NCBI RefSeq assembly: GCF_019703515.2
Contig: NC_059385.1
Location: forward strand, 31,691,001 to 31,755,000
Reading direction: 5' to 3'
Length of the DNA stretch: 64,000 nt
Source: Myxocyprinus asiaticus
Taxonomy: Eukaryota > Chordata > Actinopteri > Cypriniformes > Catostomidae
The notes under the pieces were generated by a model. That model was not told the DNA's origin and did not search any database. It saw only the letters and a list, made by a program, of their open reading frames with translations. Below, piece by piece: positions 54,170-64,000 of this stretch (positions within the stretch are counted from its first letter, which is position 1; every line of letters starts with the position of its first letter). A program made the position numbers and the translations under genes.

Positions 54170-54885
54170 AAAGTACCTTGTAAAGTTACACTATTTGATA
54201 ACTCTTTAAGGTTTATTTTTATTTTTTATGAATAATTATTCACTTACAAATGTTACGAATCATTAAGACATGGTTATAACAACATGCATAAAATGGTGAC
54301 TTTTATGCAATACCTGCCAAATAGTGAACCATTTTACTTCACTTGTAAATTCTTAATAACACTTATATAACATTAGTAAACTATGCAAATGTTCCTAAAT
54401 GTTAAGTGGAAAAATTAAGTGGAAGCATTTATTTTGGAGATGTCATCATTAGAATCCTGTAAATAAAAGTTCAAAATATAGTTTAATGGTCATCAGGCTT
54501 TATTATGTGATATACTGTATGCTGTGAATGACCATTAAGACCTGAAAAGTGTTTTGTAGAGGCGTTTAGGTAACTATAACAAGTTGAGACAGCACTTGGA
54601 GTAACACCTTTCTTTTGACATCATTGTGACAAGGAAAGTCATGAATTTTATATTTCTGATTCATATAAGTATGAATAAGTGTATTAATTGCGTATTCATA
54701 ATATGTAAGTTAGAAATGATTACTATTTGGAAAGCTTTGGATGAAAGCTGCCCTTTTTGTGCATGTTGTCATAACTGCATGTAAGTCAATTATAATGATT
54801 TTGTAAATGACTTATTAGTCATTGATGAATCCCTTTATAATCCCTTAACTAAGGTAACATTAATGTAAAATGTTACCCACTACGT
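54170..54885. repeat. Dispersed repeat, copy 1
   Basis: The right half (54725-54885) has TACTATTTGGAAAGCTTTGG, then ATGAAAGCTG, then GTCATAACTGCAT and TTTATAATCCCTTAAC. All recur in order at 59675-59826. It ends ATTAATGTAAAATGTTACCC, a relative of the MITE terminus at 53682. Confidence 0.6.
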
Positions 54886-56529
54886 TGAAAACAGCCTCCT
54901 GTCATGATACTGAAAATGTTGAATTATTTTTAGTTAGTTTCTCCACTGGTGTGTGTATAGATGCGCACTGCAGGGTCTTGTACAAAAAAAGATTATCAAC
55001 ACAGCAAGCTAGCGAACAGCATTAAGGTATGTTCACACTGACAGTGATATGCAGCAACAATGCAACTCTAAGTCCTTCATTTATTTGTAAAACAAACAAA
55101 ACAGGGATTCAGGGATCTCCAGCATTGCTATCAGTGTAAACAGGGGCATTCACATGTGATTTGCGGTGAAAATTTTCAATGAGAGCTGGCAATTTGAGGC
55201 GGCCTGAGCAGTAGAACACTGTGAAATATACAGTGCGGCTGGTGTTGTCCAATTCCAAAACAAATGACTAATAGTTTTTTTGAATCTACAGTGTGAAACA
55301 CACAGTGTGACCAGTTCAATCTTATTCTCATACAAATTACTCTTATTAGCAAGTTCTTTTTAATGAATGAAAAGTTTACTGAACCGCAAGTCATTCATTT
55401 CATCATGTATTTCTTTTTCCAAATATTTCTTTCTCAAAAATACTACAAGAATTGTTAATGGAACCGGATCCAAAAATGTAATACTCCAGTTGAGTAGCAA
55501 CCTGCTAGATTGCCTATTATATCGTTATCAGTGTGAACTGACCCTCATAATTATTGATGCTTTCTACATTGCAAGCATTCGACATTGCTTTCGTTGTGTC
55601 ATGTCAATTGCTTGCAGCATAGATGGGGTCTTATACCAAAGATTAAGTCTCTGATATTCCATAATATTGACTAAACACAAGAAATACCATAGCATTAATG
55701 TCAAAAGTTTCTGAAGACATGTGGCTTAACTGGTTTGTTGGAATTAGTGTTATACAACCTTAACCTCACCATGGGTGGTTAAGCCTTTCACCCACAATCC
55801 CAACAACAAAAGGGATTTCACAAATTGCATGTGATATCAGGCAATGGTCGGGGAATGGCTGACAAAGAATCTTTTTATTTTTATTTCTTTATTAACAATA
55901 CAATATTACAAAACGATGCATTTAGAATGTAGATTTGAGATAGACACTATCGTCTTTCTACTGTATATTAGTGAACTGCAGCTGGCAGTGGTGTCAAACA
56001 GACGCAGTGTTGCAGACGTCTGGTCTGTTTCTCCTCTGGTAGCAGCTCACATGCAGATCACACACTCACCATATGCTTGAGTTTCAAACTGTTACCTCAG
56101 GAGCCACTGCAACATGCTCAAGGCTTAAAAACATGCTGCCATGGATTACACACAATATCTCTTTCAGTTCATATTGCGATGTATGTGAAGACAACATAAA
56201 GTCTCAACATTTACAGTAATTGACAGTAATAAGCAAATTAAGAAGAATGCTGGAAGCAAAAAAAAAAAAAAAAAAAAAAACCATTTAATTATATAAGAGA
56301 TTCTTAGTATATTTTATTATTTATTTATTTATTTTTGTTTATTTTTTAGGTTTTAAGCAAGCCCCACTAATGCTCATAATTAAATGAAAATTTCCCTAAC
56401 CCTAAATAGTACAATTTGGCACGTAATTCGTCCTACACTATTTGTGCTATGGACAATAATGACACCTCAAATTGTGCAGCTTGTTGAGGAGAGGTGTGCT
56501 ATTCCTTTGTGATCAGACATACAGTTCAC
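54886..56529. other. Noncoding DNA, nothing recognised
   Basis: Contains a poly-A run near 56257-56280 and (TTTA)n near 56310-56345. No exon or element recognised. Confidence 0.4.
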
Positions 56530-58380
56530 CAAAGTACCCACCAAGCAACCACCCAGAACACCCTAGCAACCACCTAGCAATGCTCTAGCAACCACCCAAA
56601 GCCCTAGCAAACCACCTAGAAACCACCCAGAACACCCTAACAGTGGCATAGCAGTGCCATAGCAGCCACTCAGAACACCCTAGCAACCACATAACAATGC
56701 ACTAGCAATCACGTAGAACACTCTAGCAACCACCTTGCAATGCTCTAGAAACCACCCAAAACCCTAGCAACCACCAACAAACCAACAAGTACACCCATGC
56801 AGATGCATAGCACTGTCCTAGCAACCACCCACATCACTCTAGAAATCACCTAACAATGGACTAGCAATCACCCAGAACACTCCAGCGACCACATAGCAAC
56901 TGCATGGCAATACCCCAGCAATAGTCCAGTAACCACCCAAAACCCTAGCAATGACCTAGAGGCCACCCAGAACAACCTAGCAATGGCATAGCAATGCCCT
57001 AGCAACCACCCAGAGCACCCTCACAACCACCTAACCTAGCAACAACCCAAAACACCACAAGTAGCAACCACCAATTTCCAAGCAGCCACCCAGAACACCC
57101 TATTAACCACCAAACAAGGATCTAGCAACCAGACAGAACACCATAGCAACAACTTAGCAACACCCTACCACCTGCATTGTAATGTCATAACAACCACCTC
57201 ACAATACTCTAGCAACCACCCAGAATACTCTAGCAACCAGCAAGCAACACCCTACCAACTGCATAGCAATGCCTTAGCAATCACATTGCAATGCTTTAGC
57301 AACCACCCAGAACACCCTAGTTACCACCTAGCAATGCTCTAGCAACCATCAAAAACACTAGCAACCACCTAGAAACCACCCAAAACACCCTAGCAATAGC
57401 ACAGCAATGGACTTGCAACCACCTAACAGTGCTCTGGCAAACACCCATACCATCCTCACAACCACCTAACAATGCCCTAGCAACCAGACAGAACACCCTA
57501 TGAACTACCAAACAATGTTCTAGAAACCACCTAAAACACCATACAAAAGCAACCACCAATGCCCTAGTAACCAACCAGAACACAATGAACTGCATGCTGA
57601 TCCCATAATAATCACCTCGCAATACTCTAGCAACCACCCAGAACACCCTAGCAACTACCTAACATTGCCTTAGCAACCAGACAGAACACCCTATGAACTA
57701 CCAAACAATGTTTTTGAAACCACCCAGAACAGCATAGAAACCACTTTATAATACTCTTGAATTCACCCAGAACACCCTAGAAACCACCTAACAAGGTTCT
57801 AACAACCAGCCAGAACACCATAGCAACAACCTAGCAACACCCTACCAACTAGCAATGCTCTAGCAACCACACAAAATCTTAGGAACCACCAAGAAAGCAT
57901 CCAAAACACCCTAGAAATGGCATTACAATGCCTTAGCAACCACCCAACTATGATATGGCAAACACCCAGAACACCCATAAAACATTGCCTTAGGAACTAC
58001 CAAGACCACCCTCACAACCACCTAATAATGCCCTAGTAACCTGCCAGAACACCCTAGAAACTAACTAACAATGTCCTAGAAATCACCTAAAACACCATAC
58101 AAAAGCAACCACCAATGCAACCACCAATGCCCTAGTAACCATCCGGAACACCATGCACTGCATGCGAATGCCATAACAATCACCTCGCAATACTCTAGCA
58201 ACCACCCAGAACACCCAAGCAACCACCTAACAATGCCATAGCAATCAGCAGAATACCCTAGCAACCACCTAACAAGGTTCCAGCAACCAGCCAGAACACC
58301 CTAGCAACTGTATGGCAATGCACTAACAACCACCTTGCAATGCTCTAGCAACCACCAAGAATACCCTGTTGTGGTGGCAA
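56530..58380. repeat. 1.85-kb minisatellite of CTAGCAACCACC units
   Basis: Built from CTAGCAACCACC, CAGAACACC and TAGCAATGC blocks of about 10 bases each, combined into irregular 20- to 60-bp higher-order units. More than 60 CAACCACC-like words occur. Strongly strand-asymmetric: almost no G on the + strand outside AGC/ATG words. Open frames crossing it are repeat artefacts. Confidence 0.9.
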
Positions 58381-59619
58381 ATTATGCATGGACAGACACT
58401 CACAATATCTTCAGAAAATGTAAACATCTTGTATAGTAGTACTCATATTAATAAATGCTCTCAATTTCAGTAAAATACCAAATCACCCATGGAATTGGAA
58501 GGATTTGAAAGCTTCCAAACTGTGTTTGTTGTCATTATTAATGAAAAGATTTATTACAATGAGGTGATCAATCACTGCTATTGTTCACTGTCACACTGTC
58601 AGACTCTGTGAAAAGAAGGGAAAATCTGGCAGTGGCCAGCAACAAGTGGCTCATATTTGAATAAAATAGACACAAAGGCAGTGAAATGAACAATTAGGAA
58701 CCCTAATGCCACTTCACAAGCTTACAAAAGTGAGGAGTACAAATGTCGATCGAAAGACATAAATTATACATCTGAATTCTAGGTCAAATCTGAATGATGT
58801 ACACTGTTAAGAGTGGAAATGTGCTATTTCAACTTGCTTTACCCTTAAAAATTACTTTTCTAATCACATAATTATTTTCTTTGTTGTTACTTGCCATTGG
58901 CTTTTGAGTCCCCCTCTACAAACCACAGTGCAGCAGTGTGCTGACTCTCAAATTGTTCCTCTTCCTAAACTTGTGTCCAAGTCCTTCCTCTCTGTTAATG
59001 CCAGGACTGGATTATCAGTAGCGACTGCTCCGCTGTGTCTGCCTAAACCCAGCCTCCCCTCTAAGCAGGGTGGCATAGACCCTGCTGTTTTAGGATCAGA
59101 CATGGTTGGACTTTATTGTTGCCAATGACAAGTGCAGCCACCCTTTCATTTAGATATCAAAGCCTGTTCTGCGTGAAATCTAAATATGATACGTTATATA
59201 ACTAGACCCACATCTCAATCTTCAAACACTGAGCTCTGCTGAAACTCTGCAGATTTCCACACAATTTGAAAGATCATTGTTCAAAAACTTCTCTCGTATT
59301 CTACCATTTGCCTGTTTATTCATTTAAAGTCTGTTTTGTGTTTACTGTATATTGATTACATTACGTCTTGACTCAATTTTGTCGTCACTTTCCTTGTCAT
59401 GTTGAACTTCTTTGAGTGATGTGTCCCAACTTACCTCGTCCTAGTTACCTGAAATCCTCTGCAAAAGCACTTGTCAGGACTTCATGCTCATTCACAGCAT
59501 ATATCATATGATAAAGCCTGTTGACCATTAAACCATACTGAACATTTATGTAAAGGTTTCTAATGTTGGCAACTATGTGATACATGCTCAACATCTGTTT
59601 TCTTTACATAAAGGTGCAT
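58381..59619. other. Noncoding DNA, nothing recognised
   Basis: An open stretch at 58904-59128 is less AT-rich than its surroundings but has no motif or splice sites that persuade me. Confidence 0.35.
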
Positions 59620-59826
59620 TTATGTTACTATTGTTTAATAAGAGTTATTAAGCATTGATGACATGTGTGGTAAAATGGCTCACTATTTGGCAAGTATTGG
59701 ATGAAAGTCAACTTTAAGCATGTGGTTATAACTGCATATAAATGATTCATAATGCATTTGTTAATGACATTATCATTGTAAATTATAATCCCTTAACAAA
59801 GGGAAAATTAATGTGAAGTGTCACTG
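59620..59826. repeat. Dispersed repeat, copy 2
   Basis: Same family and orientation as 54725-54885: CTCACTATTTGGCAAGTATTGG, then GTTATAACTGCAT, then AATCCCTTAAC, then ATTAATGTGAAGTGTCAC. Confidence 0.6.
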
Positions 59827-61044
59827 AATTTCTATTTGATTTTGGATTGTTGTAGCTGTTTACTCCTGCCAGTTTCAGTAGTTCTTATACATTTTTTATT
59901 ACACGTTTCTAAAATGTATTTTTGTTGGGGTCATATTGACAGAAACAGCATTACTGTATTTGATGTCACATTTCAAAAATGTGCATGTCTACTTTGTGAT
60001 ACAACAGAATGTTAAAACTTTAATAATATCTGCCTACTGGGTTTTGATTGGGTCAGTGAAACATATTAAAATGATTTGAATGGAAAATAATGGGTTAATT
60101 TTGAAATGACTCTTTTTTTATTTCTTCTTCTTCTTTCTTTATTTATTTTTCACATAAATCATTTGGCCCTTTTGGACTCCAAACAAAAAGACAGTAAAAT
60201 CAATCTCAACAGAACATGAGGGTTAATTATATAAAAGGTCAAATGTAAATATTTTCAACTTCCAATAAGAGTACAGTACTCAGCTCTGTTTAACACATTT
60301 TACCATGTTTAAATGTTCCAAAGACTTCCACAGATCTTCGTCTGCAATCACAAAGTGTGAAGAAGTGTGCAGAATCTTAAGGCCTAGATGTAAGTCTCAA
60401 GTATCCCTCAAGTGACCTGGACTAAACTCTTGGAGATCATCATCCTTTTTGCTGTGTCTTATTAGGCTTTAAGGTGTTTACTGAATATTTATTTTGTGTC
60501 ATGTTCTGTTGAGCTCTTTAGACATCCAGAATCTTGCAATATTGTGATGTTGCATGCAACAGAGGCAAGCAGTGTTGGATAAGTTTGTAGAGCCCAACTG
60601 TTCTCTTCCCAGCCCTGCTTCTGTTGACATCTGAAGACAAAGCCACCGCTGTGGTTCTTAGACTTGTCATTCTCAAACTCAGCAGCTGAAATGGGTCTGA
60701 TGGCTCCTGCTGGCTGCTGAATTTCTCCGTCAGTGTCTGGTGAATTGGGATGAGCATTGAGGAGCGTGGGAGGTGTCGGGAGGCCACGGCAGGAGAATAT
60801 GAATAATCATTCAGATGAAAGAAATTGAACTGTAGACACATTAATCTTGTGGGTGGAAGAGCTACTTTGCCTTAAATTTAGATTAGAATAATTCACTGAA
60901 AAATAGGGCTTTAGAGCTGATGCTTAGAAACACTTTTTTCTGTGAATATGGTCATCTGGGTGGTTCTAATATTTGAAAATGCTGAAATTGAGATCAACTG
61001 TGAACCATTGGCTTAGATGTCCTGACAGCAATGTCACAATGTAA

Positions 61045-61075
<31 letters not shown>

Positions 61076-61191
61076 CAATTCAAATAAAATAAACAAATAC
61101 GTTTGAAATTTCATATTTTAAAATGTTCTTTTTTTATAAACAAATAAATAAATCTTTATGGTCCTAAATGTAGGCTTAATTTTCTTTGTGC

Positions 61192-61193
<2 letters not shown>
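59827..61193. other. Noncoding DNA, nothing recognised
   Basis: AT-rich with (AAT)n at 61047-61074. The minus-strand open frame at 60518-60841 shows no motif or family signature. Confidence 0.4.
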
Positions 61194-61238
<45 letters not shown>

Positions 61239-61306
61239 AAATGTGAAATTTTAAATGTATTTATTTGATTTGACCCCAAATCAATACTAATGAAAATAAT
61301 AATAAT

Positions 61307-61377
<71 letters not shown>

Positions 61378-61504
61378 TTATTATTATTATTATTTTCATT
61401 AGTATTGATTTGGGGTCAAATCAAATAAATACATTTAAAATTTCACATTTGACAAAAAAAAAAAAAAAAAAAAAAAAACCTTATGGTGCTAAATTTAGGC
61501 TTAA
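61151..61504. repeat. Direct repeats flanking the palindrome
   Basis: CTTTATGGTCCTAAATGTAG plus GCTTAAT (61154-61181) resembles CCTTATGGTGCTAAATTTAG plus GCTTAAT (61479-61505). The palindrome lies between two copies of one short sequence. Confidence 0.7.
61235..61454. repeat. AT-rich near-perfect palindrome, 220 bp
   Basis: The left arm 61235-61311 (TGTCAAATGTGAAATTTTAA ... through (AAT)n) is an exact reverse complement of the right arm ending at 61454, apart from one or two extra ATT units. The centre is about 60 bases of (TA)n. Both strands therefore translate to the same peptide (IDLGSNQINTF...). Sequence able to form a cruciform. Confidence 0.95.
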
Positions 61505-61971
61505 TATATCTATCTAAACGGCCTTCATAATACATCAACTATACACGCTTCATAGAAGTACCCTGTTTCTTTATTATTCTCATTAAAGTATTTGCAGTGT
61601 AACTGCAGCCGGACGCAATTAACACACAATATAAACATAACTGTCGTTTTATCATTGTTCATACAACTTACACCTTCATTAGTCTACCTTCGTTTCATGT
61701 CATCTGCAGTCATTGATGTCTATTGGAGAGCTGTAATCGTTCACTCCTCCTCCTAATGCTGCCAGCTGTGTCGGTGTCTGACAGCTTCGTTAGTCTCAAA
61801 CACGAGAGATCTTCGGAACGCACTGCGCCGCTTTCCGTTCAAATGCGTTTTTATCTCTGCTTATCTATGTAAAGCGGTCCCGATGTCCTCTATAACTCTC
61901 CTCGGATGGCTTCAGTACTGATGTGATTTCAGTACATTCGTTCTTCAGAGACATTTCTGCAGTAGAGGAGT
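61505..61971 (+). promoter_or_regulatory. Probable promoter/5' UTR of the signal-peptide exon
   Basis: From about 61720 to 61971 the sequence loses its AT-richness and carries many more CpG sites (CGGTGTC, TCGGAACGC, GCGCCGC, TCGGATGG) than the surrounding kilobases. No TATA box is obvious, consistent with a CpG-type promoter. The start site is not determined. Confidence 0.45.
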
Positions 61972-62059
61972 ATGCGTTCACGCTGGAGTTACATTCACGT
62001 CTGGATTTGCGTCTTCATTCTCGAAGCGTTCAGGACATTCGGCATTCCCAGTAATGAAG
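61972..62059 (+). CDS. First coding exon with signal peptide, unidentified secreted or membrane protein
   Basis: The ATG at 61972 opens 29 codons plus one base. It begins with a basic MRSRWS, continues with a hydrophobic core YIHVWICVFILEAF, and then a more polar RTFGIPSNE. The exon ends at AAG followed by GTAAGA, a near-consensus donor at 62060, phase 1. A signal peptide on its own exon with a phase-1 intron is a very common start for vertebrate secreted and receptor genes. The CpG-bearing region just upstream supports a real gene start. I do not recognise the protein. The downstream exon is not identified inside the window. Confidence 0.65.
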
Positions 62060-63107
62060 GTAAGACATGGGAACTTTGCGGGAAAGATTGTATGTATTGA
62101 AGGGATATGATGGTTGACTATGAAGTCATTGGAATCTCATTATAAAGCAGCATGCACTAAAAATAAAAGGTTCTTCAATGGTTCTTAGGTTAAGACATCC
62201 TATTACCCAAAACCGTTTTTTGGTTTGATTTGTATGTGGTTCTTTGGAGATTAAAAGTTATTGATGCCACATTATGCGTTCTTCAGATCAGCCTGATGTT
62301 TTTGTTGTTGTTTCTCCAAAGCACCAACATATAAATGGTTCTCTAAAGAACTTGAATTTGAGAATTGTGAGAACTTGAGAAATCTTTATGTAACTTAAAA
62401 AGGTTATCTTAAAACCATACATTTCCACTCAGATAACTGTGTATTTAAATAATGTTAAATATGCAATAATTAGCATTGTATGGGAGCTGCATGGATATGC
62501 TGTAAATTAAGTTTTAATATTTGATGTGTTCAATAAATGGGGAAACTGAATGCATCAAAATCAGACGTCTTTTGTTCCCCAAACCCTATTTGAACATTCT
62601 TGCCATGTCATTTTTTTATTCGTTTGATAGAGAGTCCTAATGAAAGTCTTTAAAGACCTTCAACATAAATGCTCTCTGCACTGGGTGAAATTATCATTTG
62701 TGAAGTAGCAATGATTTCACACCAGACTTAAGTTTCTTAACATCACCCAGTACTACTTGCCAAACTTCCAGCCAGGCGGTCTTCAAATGCAAATCTCAAT
62801 CCACTCATGTATATTAATTGAAAACTCTGATATAGTTAATATGTCATGCTTTGCTTTCATTCCCACCTAATGTTTGCTTGGTCTACTAGAACCTTTGTGT
62901 AGACTTTGTGAATTGTCCTGTCCAATCAGATCATGACAGATGGTTCAGAAATTACAGGAAAGGCCAGAAAGAACAAAAGTACAGTATCCAGTTAAGCTTG
63001 GCCACCAAGCTTTATAAGATAAAATTTGATTTATATAAATGGTCTACTTTAATGTGGTGTGGCATAGTCAGTGAGGACAAAGACCTTTGTAAAAAAAAAA
63101 AAAAAAA

Positions 63108-63157
<50 letters not shown>

Positions 63158-63877
63158 GATTGAAGTTTTTTTATTTTATTTTTTATGTGATTTTCAGATG
63201 TAAAGGAATCTCGTTAAGATGTGGTTTCTAAAGCACACAAAGAAGTGGCAAACTATGAAGTTACAGAATTAAGAGAACAAAGATATACAGTGTATACTAG
63301 GCACTTATTCATAAAGGTTTCAAATAAAGGGAACTCCAATATTTATTTGTTGCAGCCTAAAATGACACCTGGTTACAATATGTTTTCATTTATTTTTATT
63401 TTGTATTTTTATTGTGATAGCTCAAGTGAGCACATGGGAGGGTGAATTTGCATTTGCGGGCACAGAGACAAAGGAATTGTAAACATAGCATGCATCAAAG
63501 TTCCCTAAATGTGCTTTGTAGTGGTCTGAGAACAACATGCACTGACTACAAATTATTTTCCATATTTTCCTGCTCTATTTCCTAGGATCCAACATTCTGC
63601 ACATTTACTGCATATGAAACGCTTTCAAGCACCCTGACTATTTAAGTAGCGTACACAAATACTGTTTGCCCCACTGTTACCATGGGATGTGTCAAAAAAG
63701 TATCTGTAACTATAATTGATGTGTTCCAATTTATCACTTGGCTGAAGTGCCCAGCCTATAGAATATGTAAATATTGTAATGAATGGTTGAAGTCAACATA
63801 TGGATAGTGCAGTGACAAGTGTGGGGATGAGTTGATTGATTGCACGCTGATGATGGCACAATAAAAATGAGCGCAGT
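62060..63877 (+). other. Intron-like DNA downstream of the signal-peptide exon
   Basis: About 62163-62420 has repeated GGTTCTT words (AAAGGTTCTTCAATGGTTCT), a common fish repeat. A poly-A, (TC)n, (TA)n composite lies at 63090-63158. No exon with convincing splice sites was found. Confidence 0.4.
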
Positions 63878-64000
63878 ATGGGGGAGGGCGCCTGGGTGCC
63901 TACACAGACTGGCACAATGGTCCAGCAGACGCAGAAGGACAACGGCTACTCGAAAATCACAACAGCTGCTAGTCTGGCAGAATTTGAACAAACCTGTCGA
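63878..64000 (+). CDS. Candidate coding exon running off the window edge
   Basis: The frame starting MGEGAWVPTQTGT at 63878 (an inner ATG at 63917 gives MVQQTQKDNGYSKITTAASL) stays open to the last base. Composition and CpG content differ from the AT-rich surroundings and the peptide looks ordinary for a protein. Translation may begin at either ATG, or the exon may be entered at the AG at about 63907. The preceding pyrimidine tract is poor, so a first exon is more likely than an internal one. Its relation to the exon at 61972 is unknown. No family recognised. Confidence 0.35.
   Translation, partial: MGEGAWVPTQTGTMVQQTQKDNGYSKITTAASLAEFEQTCR

Noticed and set aside
57317..58264. Minus-strand Trp/Val/Leu-rich open frames resembling membrane segments.
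   Set aside because: Translation of the GGTTGCTAG-type complement of the minisatellite; no start context or domain.
56530..58380. Regularly spaced short repeats considered as a CRISPR-like array.
   Set aside because: Units are contiguous and variable with no unique spacers, and the sequence is vertebrate.
58904..59128. 74-codon frame with less AT-rich composition.
   Set aside because: No family resemblance and no convincing donor or acceptor; kept only as a note in the interval entry.
60518..60841. 107-codon minus-strand frame.
   Set aside because: No domain and no supporting signals.

Overview
The window looks like vertebrate, almost certainly teleost and probably cyprinid, nuclear DNA. 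It is AT-rich, very poor in long reading frames, full of (TA)n, (TC)n and (AC)n microsatellites, and packed with repeat families I associate with carp-like fishes: DIRS1-like and tyrosine-recombinase elements, Tc1, hAT, piggyBac, THAP-domain transposons, tRNA-derived SINEs, L1 and several Ty3/gypsy types. The organism is inferred from these families, not from a diagnostic gene.

Host genes are almost absent. Three exon-sized candidates lie on the + strand: a possible first coding exon at 3489-3595, a convincing signal-peptide first exon at 61972-62059 that ends in a strong phase-1 splice donor, and an open, coding-looking stretch running off the right edge (63878-64000). None could be assigned to a known gene. 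Everything between them reads as intergenic or intronic DNA filled by transposons.

Layout. 1-2246: LTR element with gag plus minisatellites but no pol (minus). 5911-8256: internally deleted DIRS1-like element with terminal repeats and an internal complementary region. 9157-10782: THAP-domain DNA transposon relic. 13715-14862 and about 16600-17545: two more LTR/gag-type relics with minisatellite tails. 15195-15471: short hAT element with 8-bp target duplication. 17545-20998: L1-type LINE with ORF1, endonuclease and the start of RT, cut off on its 3' side. 21000-26400: nested palindromic repeats and unassigned LTR-like sequence. 26400-28770: degenerate tyrosine-recombinase element. 29993-30128: MADF-domain pseudogene. 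33831-34020: SINE. 34140-35870: piggyBac deletion derivative. 35850-37400: deleted chromovirus (integrase plus chromodomain, minus). 37402-38970: complete but dead Tc1 element. 42900-43670: hAT element. 44139-44850: long inverted-repeat element. 45551-49870: gypsy element whose integrase lies upstream of reverse transcriptase (Gmr1-like order). 50055-50510: tRNA-derived SINE. 53682-54021: inverted-repeat MITE. 56530-58380: 1.8-kb minisatellite. 61235-61454: near-perfect AT-rich palindrome.

The best candidates for something unusual are the Gmr1-like element, the repeated 'gag plus minisatellite' LTR elements that lack pol, the DIRS deletion derivative that has kept its replication signals, and the palindromes at 22.0-22.65 kb and 61.2-61.45 kb. 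No intact autonomous transposon and no operon-like system is present.
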